A stretch of 64,000 bases of DNA from Seonamhaeicola sp. S2-3. Lineage in GTDB: Bacteria > Bacteroidota > Bacteroidia > Flavobacteriales > Flavobacteriaceae. Where the stretch lies: the NCBI RefSeq assembly GCF_001971785.1, contig NZ_CP019389.1, positions 2,925,001 through 2,989,000 of the forward strand, read 5' to 3'. The notes under the pieces are model-generated. The model saw only the letters and a program-made list of their open reading frames with translations, made no database searches and was not told the origin of the DNA. A program made the translations under genes and the position numbers. Shown here one piece after another: positions 52,894 through 61,282 of this stretch (positions are counted from its first letter, which is position 1; the number at the start of each line of letters is the position of its first letter).

Positions 52894-54096
52894 TCAATCG
52901 TTTGAATGATGTTTCTGTTGTTTGATTTCATCTAAAATACTGATAATTATAGAGCATCCTTTGGTGATTTCTTCTTCAGTAATAGTTAAAGGAGGGGTAA
53001 TTCTAACTGCTTTTTGTTCAAATAAAAGCCAAAAAAGTATTAATCCTTTGTCTTGAGATTTTAATATTAATGAGTTTGTTGTTTCTGCAGAGTCTGTTAT
53101 AATAGCAAGCATTAAACCTTTACCTCTTACTTCTTTTATTAGAGGGTGGACTAATAGTTTTCTAAAAAGGTTCTCTTTTTTTAGAGCTAAATCCATTAAA
53201 TTACTTTGAGTAATTTCCTTTAGTGTAGCTAAAGCAGATGCAGCAATTACTGGGTGCCCCCCAAAGGTAGTTATGTGTCCTTGTTTAGGGTTGTCCATAA
53301 GCAAATCCATTAATTTACTTGAGGCAGTAAAAGCTCCAATAGGCATACCTCCGCCCAAAGCTTTTCCGGTGACTAAAATATCGGGGATGCAATTGTAGTT
53401 TTCAAATCCAAAAAGCTTACCTGTTCTTCCTATCCCTGGTTGAATTTCATCTAGGATTAATAAAGCTCCAACATCATTACATTTTTTTCTAACGTTTGCC
53501 AAATAGTTGTTTGCAGGTTCAATAAAACCAGCTCCTCCTTGAATGGTTTCTAAAATTACACAGGCTGTTTTGGTTGTGATTTTTTCTAAATCTTTTTTAG
53601 AATTGAAATTTATAAATCTAACATTAGGGAGTAATGGCCTGAAAGCTTGTTTGCGTTCTTCATAGCCCATAACACTCATAGAACCCATTGTGTTTCCGTG
53701 ATAAGCCTTATTTGCTGCTATTATTTCACTTCTTCCGGTTGCTCGTTTTGCAAGTTTTAAGGCACCTTCTATGGCTTCGGTACCAGAATTGGTTAGGTAT
53801 GTTTTTTTTAAAGGATTGGGTAAATTATTGGCTAGTAATTTAGTGAGTTCTACAGCTGGTTCTTGAACATACTCACCATAAACCATAACGTGCATGTACT
53901 TGTCTAGTTGCTCTTTTATGGCATTTACAACAAGGGGATGATTATGTCCTAACGGACAAGCCGAAACACCTGCAACAAAATCTAAATAAGCTTTTTTGTT
54001 TGTGTCATATATATAGGAGCCTTTTGCATGGGAGATTTCCATGGCTAAGGGATGGGTGCTTGTTTGCGCTTGGTATTTAAGGAAGTCTGTGGTCAA
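52894..54096 (-). CDS. Class III PLP-dependent aminotransferase (ArgD/ornithine type)
   Basis: 400 residues. LTNSGTEAIEGALKLAKRAT binds the PLP phosphate, Asp in LILDEIQPGIGRTG, and the Schiff-base Lys in LVTGKALGGGMPIGAF. Related to acetylornithine and ornithine aminotransferases; length and motifs do not decide the substrate. The gene starts one base before the end of the OstA-like gene; the two are commonly paired in Flavobacteriaceae, though their functions are not obviously linked. Confidence 0.87.
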   Translation of the reverse strand: MTTDFLKYQAQTSTHPLAMEISHAKGSYIYDTNKKAYLDFVAGVSACPLGHNHPLVVNAIKEQLDKYMHVMVYGEYVQEPAVELTKLLANNLPNPLKKTYLTNSGTEAIEGALKLAKRATGRSEIIAANKAYHGNTMGSMSVMGYEERKQAFRPLLPNVRFINFNSKKDLEKITTKTACVILETIQGGAGFIEPANNYLANVRKKCNDVGALLILDEIQPGIGRTGKLFGFENYNCIPDILVTGKALGGGMPIGAFTASSKLMDLLMDNPKQGHITTFGGHPVIAASALATLKEITQSNLMDLALKKENLFRKLLVHPLIKEVRGKGLMLAIITDSAETTNSLILKSQDKGLILFWLLFEQKAVRITPPLTITEEEITKGCSIIISILDEIKQQKHHSND

Positions 54097-54097
54097 T

Positions 54098-56251
54098 TTA
54101 ATCTATTAAATGAATTAATGTTGGATTCCAAATAACAAAGTCATCGGTTTTATCAATACCAATAATTACAGCTCTTAGTTTGTTTTTATCATGTTCTTTT
54201 TCTGATATTAAAGAGTATTTTTTCCAAACTTTGGTTAAAGTAATTTTTTTATTCTTATAGTTAGTGTAATCACCCCCTTCTTCTTGTAATTTTAATACAA
54301 GGTCGCCTTTTCCTTTTAACCATACAGAGAATTCAAATTTACCATTGGTTTTATTTATAGTTTGGATAATACAACGATAGGAACTATTGTCGTTATTAGA
54401 TTTAATTTTTTGTTTTATTAGATCTCCGTTTGGAGCAGTTTCATTAGTAGATGACACGAAAATACCTTTCTTGTGCCAAACGTTAGATTTAAAATCATCA
54501 GGAAATTTAAGTAAATTACTTTGTTTACTTGCAATAATAGATTCATTTATTAAACTAGGCGATATTTGTCCTGCAGATTCAATGCGTTCTAACATGTCTT
54601 CATCAAAAAAGGCATCTTGCGGGACATAATCTTCAAGTCCTTTTATTATTGGTAATTTAAGCGGAGGGTCGTCTTTAAACAAATCTTCAACACTATTTAA
54701 ACGTTCTTCTTCACGCCAATCAAAGCCTCTTAAGAGTTTATCTTTTTCTTGAAATTGAGATTCTGGGGTGAGCGTTCCATCAATTTGATTTAATCTTGTG
54801 TATTCTTCAATGCCTTCTTCGTCAAAAAGAATTGAAATACTTCCAGATTTAGCTTTGTCAATACCTATTAGTTCTTGTTTGTCATTTCTGGCATAAAAAA
54901 TAGATTCGGCATTTTGAGTAATATCAACTTGTCTTAGTTTATTTTGGTCATTAAATAGGCCTTTTAAGCGCATGCCATAAATTTGATTAAAACCAGTTTT
55001 ACTTATGGTATCTTTACTGATAATAAAGGCATTTTCAAAAACTAAAAGAGAATCAATTTTTTCTGAATCTGGATTGGAAATTAAGTGAATGGTGTCACCA
55101 GTCATTTGGTTTTCTAAATTCCAAAGAATGGGTTTTCTAGTTACAGCAAATTTGTCTGAAGAACTGAATTTATTTAAGTTGATTAATTTTGTTAATCCTG
55201 TTTTTTGATTAGAGTGTATAGAATCTGCTTTTCCGCTTAAGTCTGATTTGTAAATTCTAGCGTTATAATAGGCTCTAATAATTCTATTTTCTGGTTTTCC
55301 GGTAACCATAATTTTATCGGCGTGCATGTATATAGAATCATTTTCCTGAACGGTTATAGCTAGGGCTCTTTTTGTTATGAACACAGAGTCTTTTTCTTCG
55401 CCTTTATAAACCTCGGCATAATGTCCTTTTATTATACTATGATTTAAAGTGTCTGTAACTTTTATATTGTTAGAGGCAGAAGCAAAATTTTTGTTATTAT
55501 CCATATAAAGGCTATCGCCTTCAATTATTCTGTTGTTATATTCTATTCTAGCATTTTTTAGTGCATAGCCAATTTCGTTTTCAGTGTCATAAAAACCCTT
55601 TTCACAATAGGTTTTACTTTCTGGAGTGGTTATGGTTGAGGGACCAAATAAATAGGCGTGACCTGTATCTGAATAATAATCAAAATAATTAGATTTAATT
55701 GTAGAACTATCATTTACCAAAACAACATTTTCAACAAATTTAAATTTGTTTTCTTGCATATAATGCCGTCCTATTTTACTTGTAATAGTAACAGTGGTGT
55801 CTTTTACTACGGTGCCACCACTTCTGTAAAATGCTTCTTGTTTCAGTCTGTCAAAATAAATAGTATCAGATGAAACGGTGGTTTGTGGATCTTTTAAAAC
55901 TACTTCGCCTCGTGCTAAGGCCAATTGGGTGATACCGCTATATTCAATATATTTTGAAGTCATACTTACGGTATCGGCCTGTTTCATTTTTACATTACCA
56001 TAGGCTTCAATAAAATTTTCTTTTCCGTAGTGAATTGCTCTATCGCACCACAAGTCTATACTCTCATGGGCAATGTGTACTTGTTGAGACTCATCTCTAG
56101 TTAAAATTCTTGCTCCTGGATAGTTTTCTTCATCTGTGGTTAAAAATCCAGAATATTTTATTTCAACTTCTTTTTTCTCTTGTGCGTATCCGTTTATTAC
56201 CGAGAAAAAACAAATGGAACAGAAAAAATATATAAGCTTTGTTTTATTCAA
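54098..56251 (-). CDS. OstA/LptA-like envelope protein
   Basis: 717 residues with signal peptide (cut after NGYAQ). Residues ~30-480 are repeating LptA/OstA beta-strand units (WCDRAIHYGKENFIEAYGNV, KQEAFYRSGGTVVKDTTVT), the fold of the LPS bridge between membranes. The last ~150 residues look like a beta-sandwich, carbohydrate-binding-like module (GKFEFSVWLKGKGDLVLKLQ). Much larger than LptA (~185 residues), this size is usual for Bacteroidota. Role in LPS transport is inferred from the domain. Confidence 0.8.
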   Translation of the reverse strand: MNKTKLIYFFCSICFFSVINGYAQEKKEVEIKYSGFLTTDEENYPGARILTRDESQQVHIAHESIDLWCDRAIHYGKENFIEAYGNVKMKQADTVSMTSKYIEYSGITQLALARGEVVLKDPQTTVSSDTIYFDRLKQEAFYRSGGTVVKDTTVTITSKIGRHYMQENKFKFVENVVLVNDSSTIKSNYFDYYSDTGHAYLFGPSTITTPESKTYCEKGFYDTENEIGYALKNARIEYNNRIIEGDSLYMDNNKNFASASNNIKVTDTLNHSIIKGHYAEVYKGEEKDSVFITKRALAITVQENDSIYMHADKIMVTGKPENRIIRAYYNARIYKSDLSGKADSIHSNQKTGLTKLINLNKFSSSDKFAVTRKPILWNLENQMTGDTIHLISNPDSEKIDSLLVFENAFIISKDTISKTGFNQIYGMRLKGLFNDQNKLRQVDITQNAESIFYARNDKQELIGIDKAKSGSISILFDEEGIEEYTRLNQIDGTLTPESQFQEKDKLLRGFDWREEERLNSVEDLFKDDPPLKLPIIKGLEDYVPQDAFFDEDMLERIESAGQISPSLINESIIASKQSNLLKFPDDFKSNVWHKKGIFVSSTNETAPNGDLIKQKIKSNNDNSSYRCIIQTINKTNGKFEFSVWLKGKGDLVLKLQEEGGDYTNYKNKKITLTKVWKKYSLISEKEHDKNKLRAVIIGIDKTDDFVIWNPTLIHLID

Positions 56252-56309
56252 AATAAAAATATTTGAAGCAAAAATAATGATAATTATGATGTTTGATTCT
56301 TTTGAAACG

Positions 56310-56344
56310 AAAAACGCCCCAAAATATTTTTGGAGCGTTTTTTA
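56310..56344 (-). terminator. Terminator after purA
   Basis: AAAACGC-CCAAAA (from 56311) pairs with TTTTTGGAGCGTTTT around a short AT loop with one bulge. On the minus strand it is followed by TTTTTCG, on the plus strand by TTTTTT. It lies between purA (ends 56361) and the OstA-like gene (starts 56251). Confidence 0.8.
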
Positions 56345-56360
56345 TTTTCTAATTAAGAAA

Positions 56361-57635
56361 TTATTTTCTAAAAATAGTCTGTTTTCTATCTGGGCCTACA
56401 GAAACTATAGTAATAGGGATTTCAAGTTCTTTTTCTAAGAAGTTTATATAATCATTTAGTTCTTTAGGGAACTGAGATACATCTGTCATTCCTGTTAAAT
56501 CTGCTTCCCAACCTTTTAGTTTTGTATAAACAGGCTCTACATTTTCTGGCTCAATATTGTAGGGTAAATGCTTAATAATTTCACCCTTATACTTATAAGC
56601 AGTACATACTTTTAAAGTTTTAAAACCAGAAAGCACATCGCCTTTCATCATATTTAATTGGGTAACACCATTTACTTGACAAGCATATTTTAAGGCTACT
56701 AAATCTAGCCATCCACAGCGTCTTCTACGTCCAGTGGTAGCACCAAATTCATTACCTACACGCCCCATGGTTTCACCATCTTCATCAAATAATTCAGAAG
56801 GGAAGGGACCAGAACCAACGCGCGTTGTATAAGCTTTAAAAATTCCAAAAACTTCTCCAATTTGGTTAGGAGCTACACCTAAACCAGTACATGCTCCTGC
56901 AGCTGTAGTATTACTTGATGTTACAAAAGGATAGGTACCAAAATCTATATCTAAAAGAGAGCCTTGAGCACCTTCAGCTAAAATGGTTTTTCCTGTTTTT
57001 TGAGCTTGATAAACGTACTCTTCAGAATCAATGAAGGTTAATGATTTTAAAACATCAATGGCCTTAAAGAATTCTTCTTCTAATTCTTTTAGGTTATATT
57101 CAATATCTACATTGTAAAAGTCTATCATAGACTCGTGCTTGTCTGCTAAAGCTCTGTAGCGTTCTTTCCAGTCGGCTAATTCTAAATCTCCAACTCTTAT
57201 ACCGTTTCTTCCGGTTTTATCCATATAAGTTGGTCCAATACCTTTTAGGGTTGAACCAATTTTGGCTTTTCCTTTAGAGGCTTCGCTTGCGGCATCTAAA
57301 AGTCTATGAGTAGGTAAAATTATGTGTGCCTTACGAGAAATAAGAAGTGACTTTTTATAGTCTATGTTTTGTTCGGCTAATTTGTCTAATTCACTTTTAA
57401 AAATTACGGGGTCTATAACAACGCCATTTCCTACTAAATTCATAGCGCCATCATGAAAAATCCCTGATGGAATTGTGTGTAGCACATGTTTTTTTCCGTT
57501 AAAAACTAAGGTGTGTCCTGCATTTGGACCACCTTGAAAACGTGCTATAATATTATAATCTTTTGTTAGTACGTCAACAATTTTCCCTTTGCCTTCGTCT
57601 CCCCATTGTAGTCCTAGTAGTAAATCTACTGCCAT
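56361..57635 (-). CDS. purA: Adenylosuccinate synthetase
   Basis: 424 residues. N-terminal GLQWGDEGKGKIVDVL with catalytic Asp and the GTP P-loop, ARFQGGPNAGHTLV with catalytic His, GTYPFVTSSNTT, and C-terminal VSVGPDRKQTI. It makes adenylosuccinate from IMP, aspartate and GTP. 13 bases separate it from the Fur family gene upstream, so both are one transcript. Confidence 0.96.
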   Translation of the reverse strand: MAVDLLLGLQWGDEGKGKIVDVLTKDYNIIARFQGGPNAGHTLVFNGKKHVLHTIPSGIFHDGAMNLVGNGVVIDPVIFKSELDKLAEQNIDYKKSLLISRKAHIILPTHRLLDAASEASKGKAKIGSTLKGIGPTYMDKTGRNGIRVGDLELADWKERYRALADKHESMIDFYNVDIEYNLKELEEEFFKAIDVLKSLTFIDSEEYVYQAQKTGKTILAEGAQGSLLDIDFGTYPFVTSSNTTAAGACTGLGVAPNQIGEVFGIFKAYTTRVGSGPFPSELFDEDGETMGRVGNEFGATTGRRRRCGWLDLVALKYACQVNGVTQLNMMKGDVLSGFKTLKVCTAYKYKGEIIKHLPYNIEPENVEPVYTKLKGWEADLTGMTDVSQFPKELNDYINFLEKELEIPITIVSVGPDRKQTIFRK

Positions 57636-57648
57636 TGTAAAAAATTAG

Positions 57649-58101
57649 TTATTTGTTTGATTTTCTATTTCCGTAAAAATAAAGTGAGTGATTATTAATT
57701 TCAATATCGAAAACCTCTTCTATAGTTTTTTTAATAGATTGAATTCTTGGATCGCAAAATTCTATAACTTCACCAGTATCGGTAAGAATTACGTGGTCAT
57801 GTTGCTTATCAAAATATGATTTTTCGTAATGTGCTTGGTTTTGCCCAAACTGGTGTTTTCTTACCAAACCACACTCTAAAAGTAATTCTATGGTGTTGTA
57901 AAGTGTAGCACGAGATACTCTATATTTTTTGTTTTTCATATTAAGATATAGAGATTCTATATCAAAATGCTCATCACTATTATAGATTTCTTGTAGTATA
58001 GCGTAACGCTCTGGCGTTTTTCTGTGTCCGTTACTTTCTAAAAAGCCGGTAAAAACACTTTTTACTATTTCTTGATTTTTATTGTCTGCTTTTGCGGTCA
58101 T
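57649..58101 (-). CDS. Fur family transcriptional regulator
   Basis: 150 residues. Winged helix at about 15-90 ([40 protein letters not shown]), metal site [17 protein letters not shown] in the dimer domain. The CxxC pairs for structural zinc are absent (only one Cys besides that in EFCDP), as in other flavobacterial Fur proteins. Fur, PerR or Zur type cannot be decided. Co-transcribed with purA and preceded by relA/spoT. Confidence 0.88.
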   Translation of the reverse strand: MTAKADNKNQEIVKSVFTGFLESNGHRKTPERYAILQEIYNSDEHFDIESLYLNMKNKKYRVSRATLYNTIELLLECGLVRKHQFGQNQAHYEKSYFDKQHDHVILTDTGEVIEFCDPRIQSIKKTIEEVFDIEINNHSLYFYGNRKSNK

Positions 58102-58111
58102 AATTCCATGG

Positions 58112-58119
58112 CAAATTTA
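58112..58119 (-). promoter_or_regulatory. -7 promoter box TAAATTTG before the Fur family gene
   Basis: Minus-strand TAAATTTG fits TAnnTTTG and ends ten bases before the Fur ATG, which would give a very short 5' UTR. A -33 TTTG is not seen, and the box lies within the end of the relA/spoT transcript. Confidence 0.4.
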
Positions 58120-58127
58120 CACTTTTT

Positions 58128-60350
58128 TTACACTCTAGTAACCTTATCTATACCATTAATTTTTTTTAGTTTTTCAATTAGCTTTTTTATAATGGTATTG
58201 TTCTTTACTTCTATGTTTATTTTTCCAGAGAAAAGCCCGTCATTACTTTCAAAATTCAGACTTTTCATGTTTACGCTCATATTTGAAGATACTATTTGTG
58301 TAATTTCATTTACCAGACCAATATTATCAATTCCAGATATAACAATTTTAGCTACAAATACTTGGTGTGTAGAATCTACCCATTTAGCAGGTAAGATTCT
58401 ATAAGCATAATTAGATTGTAAACTTACGGCATTAGGACAGTTTTTTTTATGAACCTTAATCCCATCAGAAACAGTTAAAAAACCAAAAACAGGGTCTCCG
58501 GGTATGGGGTTGCAACAATTAGATAGTTTATAATCTAGTTTTTCTTGTTCTTTACCAAAAACTAAAGAATCATAATTACTTGTTATTTCTTCTTTTTCTA
58601 AATCTTCCTTTTTAATGGTAGATTTTCTAGTAATTTTATTTTTAATAAAGCTCATTAACGCATTGCTTCTAGATGAAGCAAAGTTTTTGAGCATAGTATT
58701 ATCAATAGTACCAATGCCAACTCTATAAAATAAATCTAAACTTGTTTTAAGCTTAAAGAAGTTTACAAGCTCATTAATAGATGATTCGTTTAAGTTTATT
58801 TTAAGCTGTTTTAGTTTTCTTCTAAGAATTTCTTTTCCTTCTTCACCAATGCGTTTTTTGTCTTCTCTTAAAGCCGATTTAATTTTACCTCTGGCTCTTG
58901 CGGTAGTTGCGTAGTCTAACCAGTTTGAATTAGGTTTAGCACTTTCTGATGTTAAAATATCAACTTGGTCTCCGCTTACTAATTCATGACTTAGAGGTAC
59001 TAATTTACCATTTACTTTTGCGCCTCTGGTTTTCATACCAACTTCAGTATGAATACTAAAAGCAAAGTCTAGGGCGGTGGCACCTTTTGGTAGCGATTTT
59101 AAATCGCCTTTAGGTGTAAAAACAAAAATTTCTTTTGAGTATAAATTGAGTTTAAATTGCTCAACAAAATCTACGGCATTGGTTTCGGGATTTTCAAGAG
59201 CTTCTTGTAGCCTGTTTATCCAAGTATCTAAACTGTCTTCTTTTTCGTTTGATTGTTTGTATTTGTAATGAGCAGCATAGCCTTTTTCGGCTATTTCGTT
59301 CATGCGTTCACTTCTAATTTGAACTTCAACCCAGCGCCCTTTGGGCCCCATAACGGTAATGTGAAGCGCCTCGTAACCTGTAGATTTAGGCGATGAAATC
59401 CAGTCTCTTAATCGTATGGGGTTTGGTCTAAAATGGTCTGTTACAATGGAGTATATTTTCCAGGCAAAAAACTTTTCGTTTTCTAAATCGCTTTTATATA
59501 TAATTCTAATGGCGAATTTATCGTAAACCTCATCAAATGTCACCCCTTGTTTTTGCATTTTTTTTCGTATAGAAAAAATGGATTTTGGGCGACCTTTAAT
59601 AGTGTATTGAAAATTTTCTTTATCTAAAGATTTTTTAATAACACTACTAAATTGATTAATATACTCGTCTTGTTCTTCTTTGCTTTCTTTTATTTTACCA
59701 AGAATGTCATTGTAAACATCTGGTTCAGTATATTTTAAACCTAAGTCTTCAAGTTCGGTTTTTATGTTGTAAAGTCCAATTCTGTGGGCTAGTGGTGCAT
59801 AAATATAAAGGGTTTCTGAGGCTATTTTTTCTTGCTTATCAGGACGCATAGAGTCCATAGTTTGCATATTGTGAAGCCTATCTGCAATTTTAATAATGAT
59901 AACTCTAACATCATCATTAAGTGTTAGCAGCATTTTTCTAAAATTTTCTGCTTGTAAAGACACATCCATGTCTTTTTCTTTACTTAAAGATGATATTTTA
60001 GTAAGCCCATCAACTATAGTTGCTACGGTTTTACCAAATAGTTTTTCAATGTCTTTAATGGTATAATCTGGACTATCTTCAACAACATCATGCAATAACG
60101 CGGCAGCAATAGATGTACCATCTAAACCAATTTCTTGTGCCACAATTTTAGCTACAGCTAGCGGATGAAAAATATAAGCTTCGCCAGATTTTCTGCGCTG
60201 GTTTTTGTGTCCATCTAGAGCTACTTCAAAGGCGCTTCTTATTAGTTTTTTATCGTCATCAGAAAGCGTAGTGTAGCTTACCTTTAAAAGTTCTTTGTAG
60301 GCTTTTGTTATGGCTGCATTTTCTATTTCAATAGCTTCTTCTGTCATCAT
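58128..60350 (-). CDS. spoT: Bifunctional (p)ppGpp synthetase/hydrolase RelA/SpoT
   Basis: 740 residues, full domain set: HD hydrolase (about 50-200, HPLAVAKIVAQ, LLHDVVEDSPD with the HD pair), synthetase (250-370, YDKFAIRIIY, SPKSTGYEALHITV), TGS (395-460, FTPKGDLKSLPKGATALDFA) and C-terminal ACT (665-740, ISGIDNIGLVNEITQIV). Since the HD pair and synthetase residues are both kept, it should make and destroy the alarmone. A TAnnTTTA-like box lies four bases before its ATG at 60350. Confidence 0.95.
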   Translation of the reverse strand: MMTEEAIEIENAAITKAYKELLKVSYTTLSDDDKKLIRSAFEVALDGHKNQRRKSGEAYIFHPLAVAKIVAQEIGLDGTSIAAALLHDVVEDSPDYTIKDIEKLFGKTVATIVDGLTKISSLSKEKDMDVSLQAENFRKMLLTLNDDVRVIIIKIADRLHNMQTMDSMRPDKQEKIASETLYIYAPLAHRIGLYNIKTELEDLGLKYTEPDVYNDILGKIKESKEEQDEYINQFSSVIKKSLDKENFQYTIKGRPKSIFSIRKKMQKQGVTFDEVYDKFAIRIIYKSDLENEKFFAWKIYSIVTDHFRPNPIRLRDWISSPKSTGYEALHITVMGPKGRWVEVQIRSERMNEIAEKGYAAHYKYKQSNEKEDSLDTWINRLQEALENPETNAVDFVEQFKLNLYSKEIFVFTPKGDLKSLPKGATALDFAFSIHTEVGMKTRGAKVNGKLVPLSHELVSGDQVDILTSESAKPNSNWLDYATTARARGKIKSALREDKKRIGEEGKEILRRKLKQLKINLNESSINELVNFFKLKTSLDLFYRVGIGTIDNTMLKNFASSRSNALMSFIKNKITRKSTIKKEDLEKEEITSNYDSLVFGKEQEKLDYKLSNCCNPIPGDPVFGFLTVSDGIKVHKKNCPNAVSLQSNYAYRILPAKWVDSTHQVFVAKIVISGIDNIGLVNEITQIVSSNMSVNMKSLNFESNDGLFSGKINIEVKNNTIIKKLIEKLKKINGIDKVTRV

Positions 60351-60410
60351 AGATTAAAAGTAATATAAAGAATATTAACAGCCAACTAGATGACAATTTT
60401 TTGTAAAGTT

Positions 60411-60983
60411 TTAAGAGTTTAAAAAATTAATTAATTGTTTAATGGCTTTTCCGCGGTGTCCAATACTGTTTTTTAGGCTTAAATCCATTTGAGCAAAGGT
60501 TTCTTTATAGCCTTGTGGTTTAAATATAGGGTCGTAACCAAATCCTTTTTGGCCTTGTTTAGTATTGGTAATAATGCCTTTGCAAATACCCGTAAAGGTG
60601 TGAATTTTGTTATTTAAGTGAAGTGCTATAACGGTTTTAAACTGGGCATTTCTATTTTCTTTATTATTTAGCTCATTTAGTAATTTGTTCATGTTGTCAT
60701 CACCATTTCGTTGGTTACCAGCATATCTTGCAGAGTAAACCCCTGGCGCACCGTTTAAAGCTTCAACTTCTAAACCAGTATCATCTGCAAAACAATTATA
60801 GCCATAATGGGTTTTAATATATTCTGCTTTTTGTATGGCATTGCCTTCAATAGTGTTTTGGGTTTCTGGAATATCTTCTAAGCAACCAATATCTTTTAAA
60901 CTTAAAAGTTTAATGTGTTTTGGCATTAAAATTTGAACTTCATTAATTTTATTAAGGTTATTGGTGGCGAAAACAAGTTGCAT
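60411..60983 (-). CDS. rdgB: Non-canonical purine NTP pyrophosphatase (RdgB/HAM1)
   Basis: 190 residues. VFATNNLNKINEVQIL at the N-terminus, FADDTGLEVEALNGAPGVYSA, GFGYDPIFKPQG and SHRGKA-like IGHRGKAIKQL at the end, all ITPase motifs. Removes dITP and XTP from the nucleotide pool. 60 bases upstream of the relA/spoT start, same strand. Confidence 0.95.
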   Translation of the reverse strand: MQLVFATNNLNKINEVQILMPKHIKLLSLKDIGCLEDIPETQNTIEGNAIQKAEYIKTHYGYNCFADDTGLEVEALNGAPGVYSARYAGNQRNGDDNMNKLLNELNNKENRNAQFKTVIALHLNNKIHTFTGICKGIITNTKQGQKGFGYDPIFKPQGYKETFAQMDLSLKNSIGHRGKAIKQLINFLNS

Positions 60984-61282
60984 TTAAAAACAAGATTTTT
61001 TGATATTACAAAGTAACAATAAGTTTATGTTAGTGAAAAAAAACACTCATAATTATTTTAATTTTTATATTTTGCAGACGCTTATAAATATTTTTTGTCC
61101 TAAAGAATAATTTATATTCAAACTCTCTCATTCTCTCATTCATTTATTTTGGTCGTATTTCATTGAAAATATGTGACTTAACTCTGTTGTTTGTGTCATA
61201 ATGATTTATGATAATAATCAAAATAAGAATTACATTTTATTAAAAATAAATCAGTTTTAATTAGTTGGTAAAAAACTATTAA